Positions 28,129 to 36,446 of a DNA stretch of 50,039 bases are shown piece by piece. The stretch is from Lachnospiraceae bacterium (GTDB taxonomy: Bacteria > Bacillota > Clostridia > Lachnospirales > Lachnospiraceae): positions 2,628-52,666 of the forward strand of contig JAJQBQ010000043.1 in NCBI GenBank assembly GCA_021203205.1. The letters are read 5' to 3'. How positions within the stretch are numbered: the first letter of the stretch is position 1; each line of letters opens with the position of its first letter. The notes below the pieces were generated by a model. It saw only the letters and a program-made list of their open reading frames with translations. It had not been told where the DNA came from and did no database searches. Position numbers and translations under genes: made by a program.

Positions 28129-28157
28129 TTGACGCGGCTTTCCGATTTTTGTATGAT
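28129..28157 (+). promoter_or_regulatory. Predicted promoter for the MFS transporter
   Basis: TTGACG (28129-28134), 17-base spacer, TATGAT (28152-28157), 40 bp upstream of the start codon. Confidence 0.65.
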
Positions 28158-28196
28158 AAATGTTCAATCATCGAAACAGGAGAGTATCCGAAACCT

Positions 28197-29390
28197 ATGA
28201 AAACCAGATTGACCTATCAGCACACCATCGTCGCCTGCTTTATTGCATACATCGTGCAGGCCATCGTCAACAATTTTGTCCCGCTGTTATTTCTGACCTT
28301 TCAGAATACTTACCATATTTCTCTGTCGCAGATCACCTTTCTGGTGACGCTGAACTTTGGCATCCAGCTTCTCGTGGATCTGGCGTCCGCCTTCTTTGTA
28401 GATAAAATCGGCTACCGTGCTTCCATGTGCCTTGCCCACCTCTTTGTGGCCGTCGGTTTCTTTTTGCTGATAACGCTGCCTGGCCTTTTGCCCGACCCCT
28501 ACTTTGGGATTTTGCTGTCTGTCATTGTCTACGCCGTCGGCGGCGGCCTGCTGGAGGTCATTGTCAGCCCTGTGGTAGAGGCCTGCCCTACAGAACATAA
28601 GGCTTCTGCCATGAGCCTGCTCCACTCCTTTTACTGCTGGGGGCATGTGGGCGTCGTTCTGATTTCCACCGTCTTTTTTTCTCTTGCCGGCATTGAGCAC
28701 TGGCGCATTCTTGCTGTGCTGTGGATCCTCATCGCCCTCGCCAATCTCCTCTTCTTCACCCTGACACCTATCGCGCCTTTGATGGATGAAGGGCAAAGCG
28801 GTCTTTCGCTTAAAAAACTGCTCTCCCAAAAGGTATTCTGGCTGTTACTGCTTATGATGATCTGCTCCGGTGCCAGCGAGCAGGCGGTCAGCCAGTGGAC
28901 ATCCGTTCTCGCCGAAAAGGGGCTGGGGGTGACGAAAGCCGTGGGCGACCTGGCAGGCCCCATGTCTTTCGCCATATTCATGGGGACTTCCCGCGCCATT
29001 TACGGAAAATACGGCCATAAGCTTGATCTGGACAAATTCATGTCCGCAAGCTGCATCCTCTGCGTGGCGGCTTATCTTCTCATCGCGATCGTTCCGAATC
29101 CTGTCATCAACCTGTTTGGCTGCGCGGTCTGCGGGTTCTCGGTCGGCATTCTGTGGCCGGGAAGCTTCAGCAAAGCCTCTGCCTCCCTGCCGTCAGGCGG
29201 AACGCTGATGTTTGCCCTCCTGGCATTAGGCGGCGACATCGGCTGTGCCGGTGGCCCCACCTTTGCCGGTCTCATGGCCTCCGCCTTTGGGGACAACCTG
29301 CAAACCGGCATCCTGTTCGCGGTCATTTTCCCGGCCGGGCTGCTTGGTTTGGTTCGTGCGGTTGGAAAAAATAAGATTCAAACGAAATAG
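28197..29390 (+). CDS. Major facilitator superfamily transporter
   Basis: A 397-residue protein with about 12 hydrophobic helices. It has the look of the FucP-like (fucose/glucose:H+) MFS branch: FFVDKIGYRASMCLAHLFVA after helix 2, VYAVGGGLLEVIVSPVVEAC near helix 4, and a glycine-rich GGDIGCAGGPTFAGLMA segment near helix 11. The ATG at 28197 has AGGAGA 13 bases upstream, a long spacing, so the start is less sure. Transport of a sugar is likely, substrate unknown. It stands alone between the hicB region and ATPase genes. Confidence 0.85.
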   Translation: MKTRLTYQHTIVACFIAYIVQAIVNNFVPLLFLTFQNTYHISLSQITFLVTLNFGIQLLVDLASAFFVDKIGYRASMCLAHLFVAVGFFLLITLPGLLPDPYFGILLSVIVYAVGGGLLEVIVSPVVEACPTEHKASAMSLLHSFYCWGHVGVVLISTVFFSLAGIEHWRILAVLWILIALANLLFFTLTPIAPLMDEGQSGLSLKKLLSQKVFWLLLLMMICSGASEQAVSQWTSVLAEKGLGVTKAVGDLAGPMSFAIFMGTSRAIYGKYGHKLDLDKFMSASCILCVAAYLLIAIVPNPVINLFGCAVCGFSVGILWPGSFSKASASLPSGGTLMFALLALGGDIGCAGGPTFAGLMASAFGDNLQTGILFAVIFPAGLLGLVRAVGKNKIQTK

Positions 29391-29566
29391 AGCAATGAAA
29401 AGATTTCAATGTTTTCCTGAAATGATTCGCCCATTCCACCATTGATTCGCCCATGGATTCGCCCATGGGCGAATCCCTCCCTGCAGCGAATGGTTGTGAT
29501 TAAATATGTCCTGTCCTCGTCTGTCTCAAAGATTGGCTTCGGCGATCCATATCTCACTGTGAGCAA
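29378..29566 (-). pseudogene. Remnant of an AlbA_2/ATP-binding regulator C-terminus
   Basis: The minus frame reads YGSPKPIFETDEDRTYLITT, which resembles the C-terminal HATPase_c_4-type end of the large AlbA_2 family of putative DNA-binding/ATP-binding regulators. It then runs into repeat-derived HGRIHGRINGGMGESF. No upstream part of the gene remains. The assignment is by recalled pattern only. Confidence 0.35.
29424..29476. repeat. GATTCGCCCAT direct repeats and a 22-bp perfect palindrome
   Basis: GATTCGCCCA occurs directly at about 29424, 29444 and 29456. The last copy joins an inverted copy to give a perfect 22-base palindrome at 29455-29476. It lies in the gap between the convergent MFS and ATPase genes, inside the relic frame above. 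Confidence 0.6.
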
Positions 29567-29729
29567 ATCACATCACCCACTTTAATCGAACCGGATATAT
29601 CTCAATAGTAAAATGAGGTTCCCTGATATCTGCCAGCGGATGTTATTCTGCAATGCCTACGCTCACGGAGCCTATTTCTGTTTTCATGAAAATTTCCTGT
29701 CAAAACCGGTAAACTCCATATCGTCAATC

Positions 29730-31070
29730 TCACCCGTTTCCTCCGAAATCTGCACGGAAAAACATAACATCATAAATCGGTATATATACTATTTTCCCGT
29801 CCTTTTGCACTTCCCGCTCATTCGACAGGACAAAAGCTTTTTTTACATGATAGTCTTCATTTTGTACAAAAGCGCTGAGGGCGCTGTGTACCGTGTAGTC
29901 CTTGCCGGATTTCACCTCGATCGGCACCGCAGACAGCGTTTCATAATCATCGATCAGATAGTCAACCTCTCCCTTGCTGCGGTTATCATAGTAGAAAAGC
30001 CTGTAACCGTGCGCAATCAATTCACTTGCCACCGCATTCTCATAAACCGAGCCAAGATTCACGCTCCTTTCATCATCCAAAACTGCCCGAATATTATTGC
30101 CGTAAAGAATTCCCGTCAGAATACCGACATCATTTAAATACAATTTCAGAAGATTCTTTCCCGATGATTCGATCAGCGGAAATACCGGTGTCGAAATTGC
30201 CTGAACCTGCAGGGCAATCCCGGCACTGATCAGGTATTCAAACTCATCCTCGTAATCACGGAAAGTTTTTCCTTTTTTGTTTTCAATATTTTTCGCCACC
30301 ACCCGCTTCTTTTTATTCTCCATATTCGATGGAATCAGATCATAAATGCGGCGAATTTTCAGCTTCCTGTCATCCCCGTATTTTGAGGCATCTGCCGCGT
30401 AATAGTCATGAATCTCTCTCTGAACTTCCCGAACCAGCCGTATATTCTTTTCTTCCAGCCAGGCGTTTACCGCATCCGGCAGCCCGCCGATCAATAGGTA
30501 CTTCCGCCACAGATCCATCATTTTCGCATGCATCGATTCATCGAGAGGCTCCTCCGCCCGGAATTTCTTTTCCATAGCAGCGACAGCCATCTCATTCAGC
30601 CCGTTTGCATACAGAAATTCCTCAAAATCCAGCGGAAACATTCGCACTTTTCGAATGCTTCCCATCGGGATGGACGATGTCTCTGAAAGCGTGACTCCCA
30701 GGAGAGAACCACTGGCAATATAGGTAAACCTGCCATCCTGCGCAAGGAACTTTAAGAGCGTGAGCAAATGTGGATATGCCTGAATCTCATCCAGAAAAAT
30801 CAGCGTATTTTCCCGCTCCTTCATTCTGTCCCCGGCCAGCATGCTTACCTGAAGGTAAAAATCCTCTACACTTTTTGTGTTTGCAAAAAGGCGGCTGCTC
30901 AAAGCATCCTCCACCATATTAATTTCAATAAAATTTTTAAACAGTTTTTTTCCTACATAGCGCACAATGTAGGTTTTTCCGACCTGTCTTGCGCCATCGA
31001 TCAGCAGGATTCTTTTTGAATCCGACTTCAGATGGTCGGTGATTGTCTTTTCAATTTTTCGGTAAAGCAT
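29730..31070 (-). CDS. AAA+ ATPase with DUF4143 C-terminal domain
   Basis: A 446-residue protein of the AAA_14/DUF4143 family. Walker A is GARQVGKT (26-33) and Walker B TLIFLDEIQA; SGSLLGV is sensor-like. The C-terminal half holds a PD-(D/E)XK-like nuclease fold (GSVYENAVASELIAHG, then KGEVDYLID and PIEVKSGKDY with the ExK motif). The cellular role of this abundant family is unsettled. The ATG has AAAGGAGA upstream. Its promoter overlaps three ATTGAAAAGTCA motifs, and a deleted relative lies at 22740-22856. Confidence 0.9.
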   Translation of the reverse strand: MLYRKIEKTITDHLKSDSKRILLIDGARQVGKTYIVRYVGKKLFKNFIEINMVEDALSSRLFANTKSVEDFYLQVSMLAGDRMKERENTLIFLDEIQAYPHLLTLLKFLAQDGRFTYIASGSLLGVTLSETSSIPMGSIRKVRMFPLDFEEFLYANGLNEMAVAAMEKKFRAEEPLDESMHAKMMDLWRKYLLIGGLPDAVNAWLEEKNIRLVREVQREIHDYYAADASKYGDDRKLKIRRIYDLIPSNMENKKKRVVAKNIENKKGKTFRDYEDEFEYLISAGIALQVQAISTPVFPLIESSGKNLLKLYLNDVGILTGILYGNNIRAVLDDERSVNLGSVYENAVASELIAHGYRLFYYDNRSKGEVDYLIDDYETLSAVPIEVKSGKDYTVHSALSAFVQNEDYHVKKAFVLSNEREVQKDGKIVYIPIYDVMFFRADFGGNG

Positions 31071-31084
31071 ACGGATCTCCTTTC

Positions 31085-31160
31085 TGACTTTTCAATGGCA
31101 TTATACACGTCAGCTTGTGACTTTTCAATAGAAAATCGTGAGTTTTATATGACTTTTCAA
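31085..31160 (-). promoter_or_regulatory. DUF4143 ATPase promoter with three TTGAAAAGTCA iterons
   Basis: On the minus strand TTGAAA (31123-31128) and TATAAT (31100-31105) are separated by 17 bases, a strong promoter. The motif ATTGAAAAGTCA occurs at 31085-31096, 31118-31129 and, less the last base, 31150-31160, at 32-33 bp intervals. The middle copy contains the -35 box, so the motifs look like operator sites, perhaps for autoregulation. Confidence 0.7.
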
Positions 31161-31287
31161 AGAAAAAGGAGGGCCCGCAGGTCCTCCTTCCGGTCGCAGG
31201 CATCGCAAGTTTCTGCAACCTGATCACTGGAGTTATTCTAACCTTTGTGTCATGGAAAGTCAATACCTTTTGGACACATCCTCTTCC

Positions 31288-31316
31288 TTGACATTGCTTC
31301 CTTTGTGGGCTATAAT
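31288..31316 (+). promoter_or_regulatory. Consensus promoter for tcdA
   Basis: TTGACA (31288-31293), 17-base spacer, TATAAT (31311-31316), both boxes perfect, 83 bp before the TTG start. Confidence 0.75.
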
Positions 31317-31398
31317 TCCCGCGTTTGCCAGTGTATTTGACTCCGGTGTCACAGGATACAGGTGATTGCTGTGTTGGAGTGAAAGGAAGGACAGTGCT

Positions 31399-32160
31399 TT
31401 GTTAAATCAGTTTTCAAGGACAGAACTTTTGTTGGGAAAAGACGGAATTGGGCGTCTCTCGGCATCCTGTGTTGCCGTGTTCGGCATCGGAGGTGTCGGC
31501 GGATACGCAGTGGAGGCGCTTGCGCGGAGCGGTGTCGGCTCTTTCGTGCTGGTTGATGATGATAAAATCTGCCTTACCAATTTAAACAGACAAATTATCG
31601 CCACAAGGAAAACGATCGGTCAATATAAAGCGGATGTCATGAGAGATCGGATACTCGAAATCAATCCACACGCCAGCGTGGAAGTCCGAAAATGCTTTTT
31701 CCTTCCGGAGAACGCAGGGGAATTTGATTTCTCACAGTATTCCTATGTTATTGATGCGGTGGATACCGTTACGGCGAAGCTCGAGATCGTCTGGCAGGCA
31801 CAGGAGCACGGTGTGCCGGTCATCAGCAGTATGGGGGCTGGGAATAAGCTGGACCCCACAAAGTTTCAGGTGGCAGATATTTATGAAACAACGATATGTC
31901 CGCTTGCAAGAGTCATGCGGCGTGAGTGCAGGAAACGCGGGATACGTGCGCTGAAAGTGGTGTATTCCTCGGAAAAAAGCATCCGGCCTCAGGAGGATAT
32001 GGAAATCAGCTGCCGGACGCACTGCATCTGTCCGCCCGGGACACAGCGCAATTGCACGCAGCGAAGGGATATTCCGGGAAGCGTTGCGTTCGTCCCATCG
32101 GTTGCCGGCCTGATTCTGGCGGGAGAAGTTATAAAAGACCTGATAAAAACGCCCTGTTAA
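31399..32160 (+). CDS. tcdA: tRNA threonylcarbamoyladenosine dehydratase (TcdA/CsdL-like)
   Basis: A 253-residue ThiF/E1-superfamily enzyme that uses ATP to cyclise t6A37 in tRNA to ct6A. The Rossmann motif is GIGGVGGYAVEALARSGVG; DDDKICLTNLNRQ carries the adenylation Asp and Arg; ISSMGAGNKLDPTKFQVADI is the TcdA-specific segment, followed by a Cys-rich CRTHCICPPGT. No ATG fits. The TTG at 31399, with AAGGAAGGA seven bases upstream, gives MLNQFSRTELL, the usual N-terminus of the family. It is related to, but distinct from, the ThiF-like protein at 41882. Confidence 0.9.
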   Translation: MLNQFSRTELLLGKDGIGRLSASCVAVFGIGGVGGYAVEALARSGVGSFVLVDDDKICLTNLNRQIIATRKTIGQYKADVMRDRILEINPHASVEVRKCFFLPENAGEFDFSQYSYVIDAVDTVTAKLEIVWQAQEHGVPVISSMGAGNKLDPTKFQVADIYETTICPLARVMRRECRKRGIRALKVVYSSEKSIRPQEDMEISCRTHCICPPGTQRNCTQRRDIPGSVAFVPSVAGLILAGEVIKDLIKTPC

Positions 32161-32248
32161 GTTTTACAACGCCGCCGCGTTAAGTTTTGCAATACCGCCC
32201 CGTTAAATTTTATAATGCCGCCACGTTAAGTTTTATAATGCCGCCGCA
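32157..32248. repeat. 23-bp tandem repeat, 4 copies, at the meeting 3' ends of tcdA and the amidotransferase gene
   Basis: Units start at 32157, 32180, 32203 and 32226, each beginning TTAA(G/A)TTTT and ending CCGCC. The first unit supplies the tcdA stop codon and the last contains the stop codon and last codons of the minus-strand amidotransferase gene. Duplication of a gene 3' end is the likely origin. Confidence 0.85.
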
Positions 32249-33081
32249 TCCAGATACATCAGATGCGTATCATGCTCATTATCAAAATACTCGTTTCCGT
32301 GGTTCGTTCCCTGCCGGACCAGACGCCCGTCTTTGAAAGCGCAGAGTGTGGTAAAGGGCAATTCCTCCCAGCCGCGCCGTCCCAGCGGCGTGGTCGCTAT
32401 GAGGGTGCCTTCTTCCGTCTCGCGCAGAAAGAGGGATTTGTCGTAATTGGTGTGCGCATAGAGGATTTCGCCGTCATAAATCAGAAGATTGACTTTGTTG
32501 TGCGGCGTGATTTCGCAGAGAATGCGGTCGAGTATGTCAAAGCGCTCACTGACAGGGAGATGAACGGCTGAACTTTCCTTACGGTCGTCTCTGATGGTAT
32601 CACATACCCCATCTCTGCTTTCACCAGGTCCGTCCGTCTCCTGCCGACGCGCGGTAGCTTTATCCATCTCGTCCACGATATAGTACAGCACACGCTCGCT
32701 GTCCGTCCTGCCCTCCTGCACATACTGATAAGGCGACAGCCTGGGGCAGTCAAACATGGTTCCGTTGTGCGCCAGTGTCCACGCGCAGTCCGTACGGTCG
32801 CGCCGCACAAACGGGTGGCAGTTTTCGTAATCCTCGGAGCCGACAGTTGCCAGCCGGATGTGTGCGATCATCGCATCCGCCTCAAAAGGATGCCGCAGAC
32901 GGCGTTTCAGATAACCGCTGCGAAAAGCCGGAGTCGGCTCTTTTTCAAGTGAGACTGCATTGCCGTGGAAAAATGCCATGCCCCAGCCGTTCGGATGCTC
33001 CACGCTGTGGGAAAAAAATTCCTTTAACAGATCATTGACCGCGACCGGCTGCGTCGCGCTGACTCCAAATAATTCACACAT
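32233..33081 (-). CDS. Class II glutamine amidotransferase (YafJ-like)
   Basis: A 282-residue Ntn-hydrolase. Cys2 after the initiator Met (MCELFGVSA) is the catalytic nucleophile; NGWGMAFF, AHIRLATVG and LAHNGTMFD are the glutamine-binding and oxyanion motifs of stand-alone class II amidotransferases. Residues about 140-180 form a polar low-complexity segment (RRQETDGPGESRDGVCDTIR...) not expected in the family. The ATG at 33081 has GGAGGAG upstream. The acceptor of the released ammonia is unknown. Confidence 0.85.
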   Translation of the reverse strand: MCELFGVSATQPVAVNDLLKEFFSHSVEHPNGWGMAFFHGNAVSLEKEPTPAFRSGYLKRRLRHPFEADAMIAHIRLATVGSEDYENCHPFVRRDRTDCAWTLAHNGTMFDCPRLSPYQYVQEGRTDSERVLYYIVDEMDKATARRQETDGPGESRDGVCDTIRDDRKESSAVHLPVSERFDILDRILCEITPHNKVNLLIYDGEILYAHTNYDKSLFLRETEEGTLIATTPLGRRGWEELPFTTLCAFKDGRLVRQGTNHGNEYFDNEHDTHLMYLDAAAL

Positions 33082-33127
33082 GGTTTTCTCCTCCATGCAC
33101 ATTCTTTTCTTAATGCACTATTACTCA

Positions 33128-33164
33128 AAAGGCCATGACACAAGGATTTACAGGGTCACGGCCT
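33128..33164 (-). terminator. Terminator after the glutamate-cysteine ligase gene
   Basis: AAAGGCCATGAC and GTCACGGCCTTT form 12-bp arms with one mismatch, ending in TTTT on the minus strand just past the ligase stop at 33172. Confidence 0.65.
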
Positions 33165-33171
33165 TTATCTC

Positions 33172-34467
33172 TTAAAGATGATCACTCAGATTCTTAAGCG
33201 CTTCCTCCTGCCTTTTCTTTGCCAGTTCCATCCCCCGGTCTACAAATCCGCCCTCAAATTCTCTTCTTATTTTCCAGGCATAGCGATTCTCTGCATTAAT
33301 GAATTTTGCTTCCTCGAAATCCAAAACTTCCTGCACTTCGGCCGGGAAATCGCGATAGAATTCCCGCATGAATCCGATGACATTCCTGGCCGCGTCTACC
33401 ACGGAGTAGACCTCGCCGTCCGGCACGACCATATTTACTGTCTTCAAATCGTAGTGCGCGGCGTTTTTAAAGTTCTGCACTGCCTGCACCTGATCGCGTT
33501 CGGTGAAGGGCTGATCCTCCGTGGATGCCAGCCACCCCAGAAGAAGACCGGCGAACGCCACGTCGCGCTCATCGACACCTGCCGGGACGAGCGGATTTAA
33601 GTCAAACATGCGCAGCTCGATGTGGTTCACGCCGTAGGCTTCCAGCGTTTCCAGGCGGTTTAAACCTGCGGGCTTTAGGCGCACCGGGTAATATAGCTCC
33701 GTCGGCGACTGCAGCCATCCCTTTCGCACGAAATCGCGCATGCTTTCGACATAAGTTGTAAGATTTGTATAATCAAATACCGGCGCGAATGCGTTCCAGT
33801 AGCCAAGCTCACTGCAGCGCACCGAGGCCAGCCCCTGAAAGATATCGCTGTCCAGCTTGTCCTTCTCCACATAGGAGCCGTCCATGAGCGGGCTTGCCGC
33901 CGTCACGGACACAAGAATCCAGCTGTAGGCCGCCGCCCGCTTCGCAAGCGTTAAATACAGGTCATTCTTATATGCGACATAATCGGTCTGCCCGCTCCGG
34001 GCAAAATCCTGCCGCAACAGCTCTTCGTTGAAAGAGTAATTTACGTGGATGCCGCAGAGCGTCATCTTATATTTGCCGTAGCGCCGGGAAAGATATTCGC
34101 GGTAGATCGTCTTCCCCGACTGCGCCCCGCCAAACTGCGCCACCGGGATATCCGCCTCATTTCGGATGTGCGGCGGATTGGAAAATAGCCAGAGGTACTC
34201 GCGGGGCTCAAGACCTGCCAGCGTCCGATGGATTTTATCCGTATGCCTCTGCAGCTCTTCCACCACCGCGTGTGCGCCCTGCCGAACAGCCGTGTTAATC
34301 TCCGTCTGATTTTCGCAAAAGTCGCGGACAATATAAGGGTCGTCCGGGAACGGATGGCTTGTATGCGAGAGAAAGCCGCCCTCCGTCACGCGAAGTCCCT
34401 CCTTTTCGAGGCCGAAATTACCATTTAATAAGAGCTGCCTGAGCTCAGGAGTATCAATATGAAGCAT
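33172..34467 (-). CDS. gshA: Glutamate-cysteine ligase
   Basis: A 431-residue gamma-glutamylcysteine synthetase (ATP + Glu + Cys). NFGLEKEGLRVTEGG at the N-terminus and TSHPFPDDPYIVRDFCENQT are the glutamate- and ATP/metal-binding segments also found in the first domain of bifunctional GshAB; CGIHVNYSF and IELRMFDLNPLVPAG follow. It lacks the ATP-grasp domain that would add glycine, and no gshB is in the window, so the product may be gamma-glutamylcysteine. The ATG at 34467 follows AAGGGAAAG. The long leader (promoter at 34899) holds a cysteine-containing leader peptide and a large inverted repeat. Confidence 0.88.
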   Translation of the reverse strand: MLHIDTPELRQLLLNGNFGLEKEGLRVTEGGFLSHTSHPFPDDPYIVRDFCENQTEINTAVRQGAHAVVEELQRHTDKIHRTLAGLEPREYLWLFSNPPHIRNEADIPVAQFGGAQSGKTIYREYLSRRYGKYKMTLCGIHVNYSFNEELLRQDFARSGQTDYVAYKNDLYLTLAKRAAAYSWILVSVTAASPLMDGSYVEKDKLDSDIFQGLASVRCSELGYWNAFAPVFDYTNLTTYVESMRDFVRKGWLQSPTELYYPVRLKPAGLNRLETLEAYGVNHIELRMFDLNPLVPAGVDERDVAFAGLLLGWLASTEDQPFTERDQVQAVQNFKNAAHYDLKTVNMVVPDGEVYSVVDAARNVIGFMREFYRDFPAEVQEVLDFEEAKFINAENRYAWKIRREFEGGFVDRGMELAKKRQEEALKNLSDHL

Positions 34468-34674
34468 AGGACTTTCCCTTCCGGTACATATCATCTCAAT
34501 CCGTGTGATTTAAGCAAACAGTTACAATCTGCACTAACGTAACCGCGAATAGATGCAATCTACAATAACTGAGAAGAAACGATATCTGCATCTGTCAGCA
34601 CGGATAAATTTGTTACCTTAGAAACAATGAATCGGTATCAAAATTCAGAATCTTTTGTCCCTTGTGTCAATAAC

Positions 34675-34788
34675 TGCCGCTGACTCTCGGTAAGATTCGT
34701 TTTGCGGCACGACAACATCATGACATATCGGAAACGTAACGAAATCTTTTCCCGTCCGCAAAACGAATCCTGCCGGAAATCAGCGGCA
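34675..34788 (-). promoter_or_regulatory. 33-bp inverted repeat in the gshA leader
   Basis: Arms at 34675-34707 and 34756-34788 match at 28 of 33 positions with a 48-base loop. In the minus-strand transcript this would be a very stable stem between the leader peptide and gshA. No T run follows, so it is not a plain terminator. Its 5' arm overlaps the leader peptide stop codon. Confidence 0.75.
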
Positions 34789-34839
34789 TTTATCCCACAT
34801 GGTGTCCGAAAGACAGCAAAGGAGGTCTACAAAAATCAT
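34780..34839 (-). CDS. Predicted cysteine-containing leader peptide of gshA
   Basis: A 19-codon frame, MIFVDLLCCLSDTMWDKCR, with GGGAGGGG a few bases before its ATG and a consensus promoter 60 bp further upstream. Three of 19 codons are Cys, two adjacent. Its stop codon lies inside the 5' arm of the following inverted repeat, the layout used by amino-acid-sensing leader peptides. The gene controlled makes gamma-glutamylcysteine, so cysteine supply would be a logical signal. Function is inferred from layout only. Confidence 0.45.
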   Translation of the reverse strand: MIFVDLLCCLSDTMWDKCR

Positions 34840-34898
34840 CTCGCCCCTCCCTATTTCCTACTATATATATAGGTTATGTGGGCTTTGTGATGTCTGGC

Positions 34899-34927
34899 AT
34901 TATACGCCGCCTGCCCCTGTCTGTCAA
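34899..34927 (-). promoter_or_regulatory. Consensus promoter for the gshA leader
   Basis: On the minus strand TTGACA (34922-34927), a 17-base spacer and TATAAT (34899-34904). Both boxes are perfect. It lies about 430 bp upstream of gshA. Confidence 0.75.
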
Positions 34928-35136
34928 TTTCTTTTGCCGGTGAAACACCACGCAAAAAAATTAGAGTTGGATATAAGTTTTGCTTATAAGAAAATACCGA
35001 TTGTAATTCCCGGAATCTGAAGGAATGTTTCTATGATTTCAGAACATACAGTACCTGGAATCAGCCTGTGTGTTATGTCAGGGAACATAGAAAGCGCATT
35101 TCGGATAGCCCGCGAAACAAAGGAATACTGCATCCA

Positions 35137-36285
35137 TTAAAAGGATTTCAGTGCCTGCCTCAGGTCGCCGATCAGATCTTCCTTATTCTCGATCCCCACC
35201 GATAGCCGCAGAACCCGGTCCGTCACCCCGTTTTTCTCACGCACTTCGGGCGGCACATCCGCATGCGTCTGGGTGGTCGGGTAGGTGAGCAGCGTTTCCA
35301 CGCCGCCAAGGCTCTCCGCAAACGGGATGAGTTTTGTCTCCTTTAAGATGTGCCGCGCAAGCTCCCGGCTTTCCACCTCAAAGGTGATCATGCTGCCGAA
35401 GCCGGTGGACTGCTTTTTGCTGATTTCGTAGGCCCGCGTTCCGGGGATGCCCGGGTAGTAGACCTTCGTCACGCGCGGTTCCGACAGCAGGAACTCCACG
35501 AGCGCTTTCGCGTTTTCTTCTGCACGCTCCATGCGGATCGGAAGCGTCTTGATGCCGCGCAACACCAGCCAGCTGTCAAACGGCGACAGCCCCGTGCCGA
35601 TGGTCTTGATAATGAAGCGAAGCCTGTCTGCGATCTCCTGAGAATTCGTGATGAGGAAACCGGAGAGCGTGTCATTGTGACCGCCCAGGAACTTCGTGCC
35701 GCTGTGCATGACGATATCCGCGCCGAACTGAAACGGTTTTTGGAAATATGGGGAAAGGAAGGTATTGTCCACGATGAGCCAGATCCCGTGCGCCTTCGCG
35801 ATATCAGAGAGTCTCTGAATGTCGATGACGTTCATCATCGGGTTTGTGGGCGTCTCGATAAAAATGGCTTTCGTGTGTTCATTGATCAGGCCCTCCGCCT
35901 CCTCCTCAATGTTGTCCGAGTGGCTGAAGCGGATGCCATTCTTTTCACTGATATGGTCAAACAGGCGGATGCTGCCGCCGTAAAGATCCGCATCCGTGAT
36001 GATGTGGTCGCCGGGAGCGAATAACTCCATCATCGCATCAATGGCAGCCATGCCGCTGGAAAATGCCAGCGCATCGAGGCCGCCCTCCAAAGAGGCCACA
36101 ACCTCCTCCAGCTTCTCCCTGGTGGGGTTCTGGAGCCTCGTGTAGTCATAGCCCGTGCTCTGCCCCACGGCCGGGTGTTCAAATGTTGCTGTCTGATAAA
36201 TCGGGAAACTGATGGTGCCTGTGCGGTCGCCCGCGAAGCTCTCACCGTTCCCGTGAATACATTGGGTTTCAATTGCGTAGTCCAT
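35137..36285 (-). CDS. Cystathionine gamma-synthase/beta-lyase family PLP enzyme
   Basis: A 382-residue Cys/Met-metabolism PLP enzyme. SSGMAAIDAMMELFAPGD binds the cofactor phosphate, VDNTFLSPYFQKPFQFGADI carries the PLP-binding Asp and HSGTKFLGGHND the Schiff-base Lys; ETLLTYPTTQTHADVPPEVR is the C-terminal family segment. Whether it acts as cystathionine beta-lyase, gamma-synthase or gamma-lyase cannot be told by eye. The ATG has AAAGGAAGAAGG upstream. It follows the PatB-like gene by 161 bp on the same strand. Confidence 0.9.
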   Translation of the reverse strand: MDYAIETQCIHGNGESFAGDRTGTISFPIYQTATFEHPAVGQSTGYDYTRLQNPTREKLEEVVASLEGGLDALAFSSGMAAIDAMMELFAPGDHIITDADLYGGSIRLFDHISEKNGIRFSHSDNIEEEAEGLINEHTKAIFIETPTNPMMNVIDIQRLSDIAKAHGIWLIVDNTFLSPYFQKPFQFGADIVMHSGTKFLGGHNDTLSGFLITNSQEIADRLRFIIKTIGTGLSPFDSWLVLRGIKTLPIRMERAEENAKALVEFLLSEPRVTKVYYPGIPGTRAYEISKKQSTGFGSMITFEVESRELARHILKETKLIPFAESLGGVETLLTYPTTQTHADVPPEVREKNGVTDRVLRLSVGIENKEDLIGDLRQALKSF

Positions 36286-36446
36286 ACCTTCTTCCTTTCC
36301 GGTTTTGTTTTATCCCCCTTAAGTTATCGTCAGTCTCTCCTGCTCTCACCGGACTGACTCAGCCATCCATGTAATTTCTAAATTGTCCCGCACTTTCGAA
36401 GTTGACGCAATGCATAAACACCGCTTTCCATGATCCTTCCAGGGTT

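Noticed and set aside
29378-29566. Complete small protein of 62 residues
   Set aside because: It begins without a start signal and half of it comes from a GATTCGCCCAT repeat; treated as a relic.
31399-32160. Second carrier-activating E1 enzyme
   Set aside because: Its TcdA-specific segment and N-terminus identify the tRNA-modifying ct6A enzyme instead.
34675-34788. Small transposable element (MITE) from the 33-bp inverted repeats
   Set aside because: No target-site duplication, no transposase and no second copy in the window; its place in the gshA leader favours an RNA stem.
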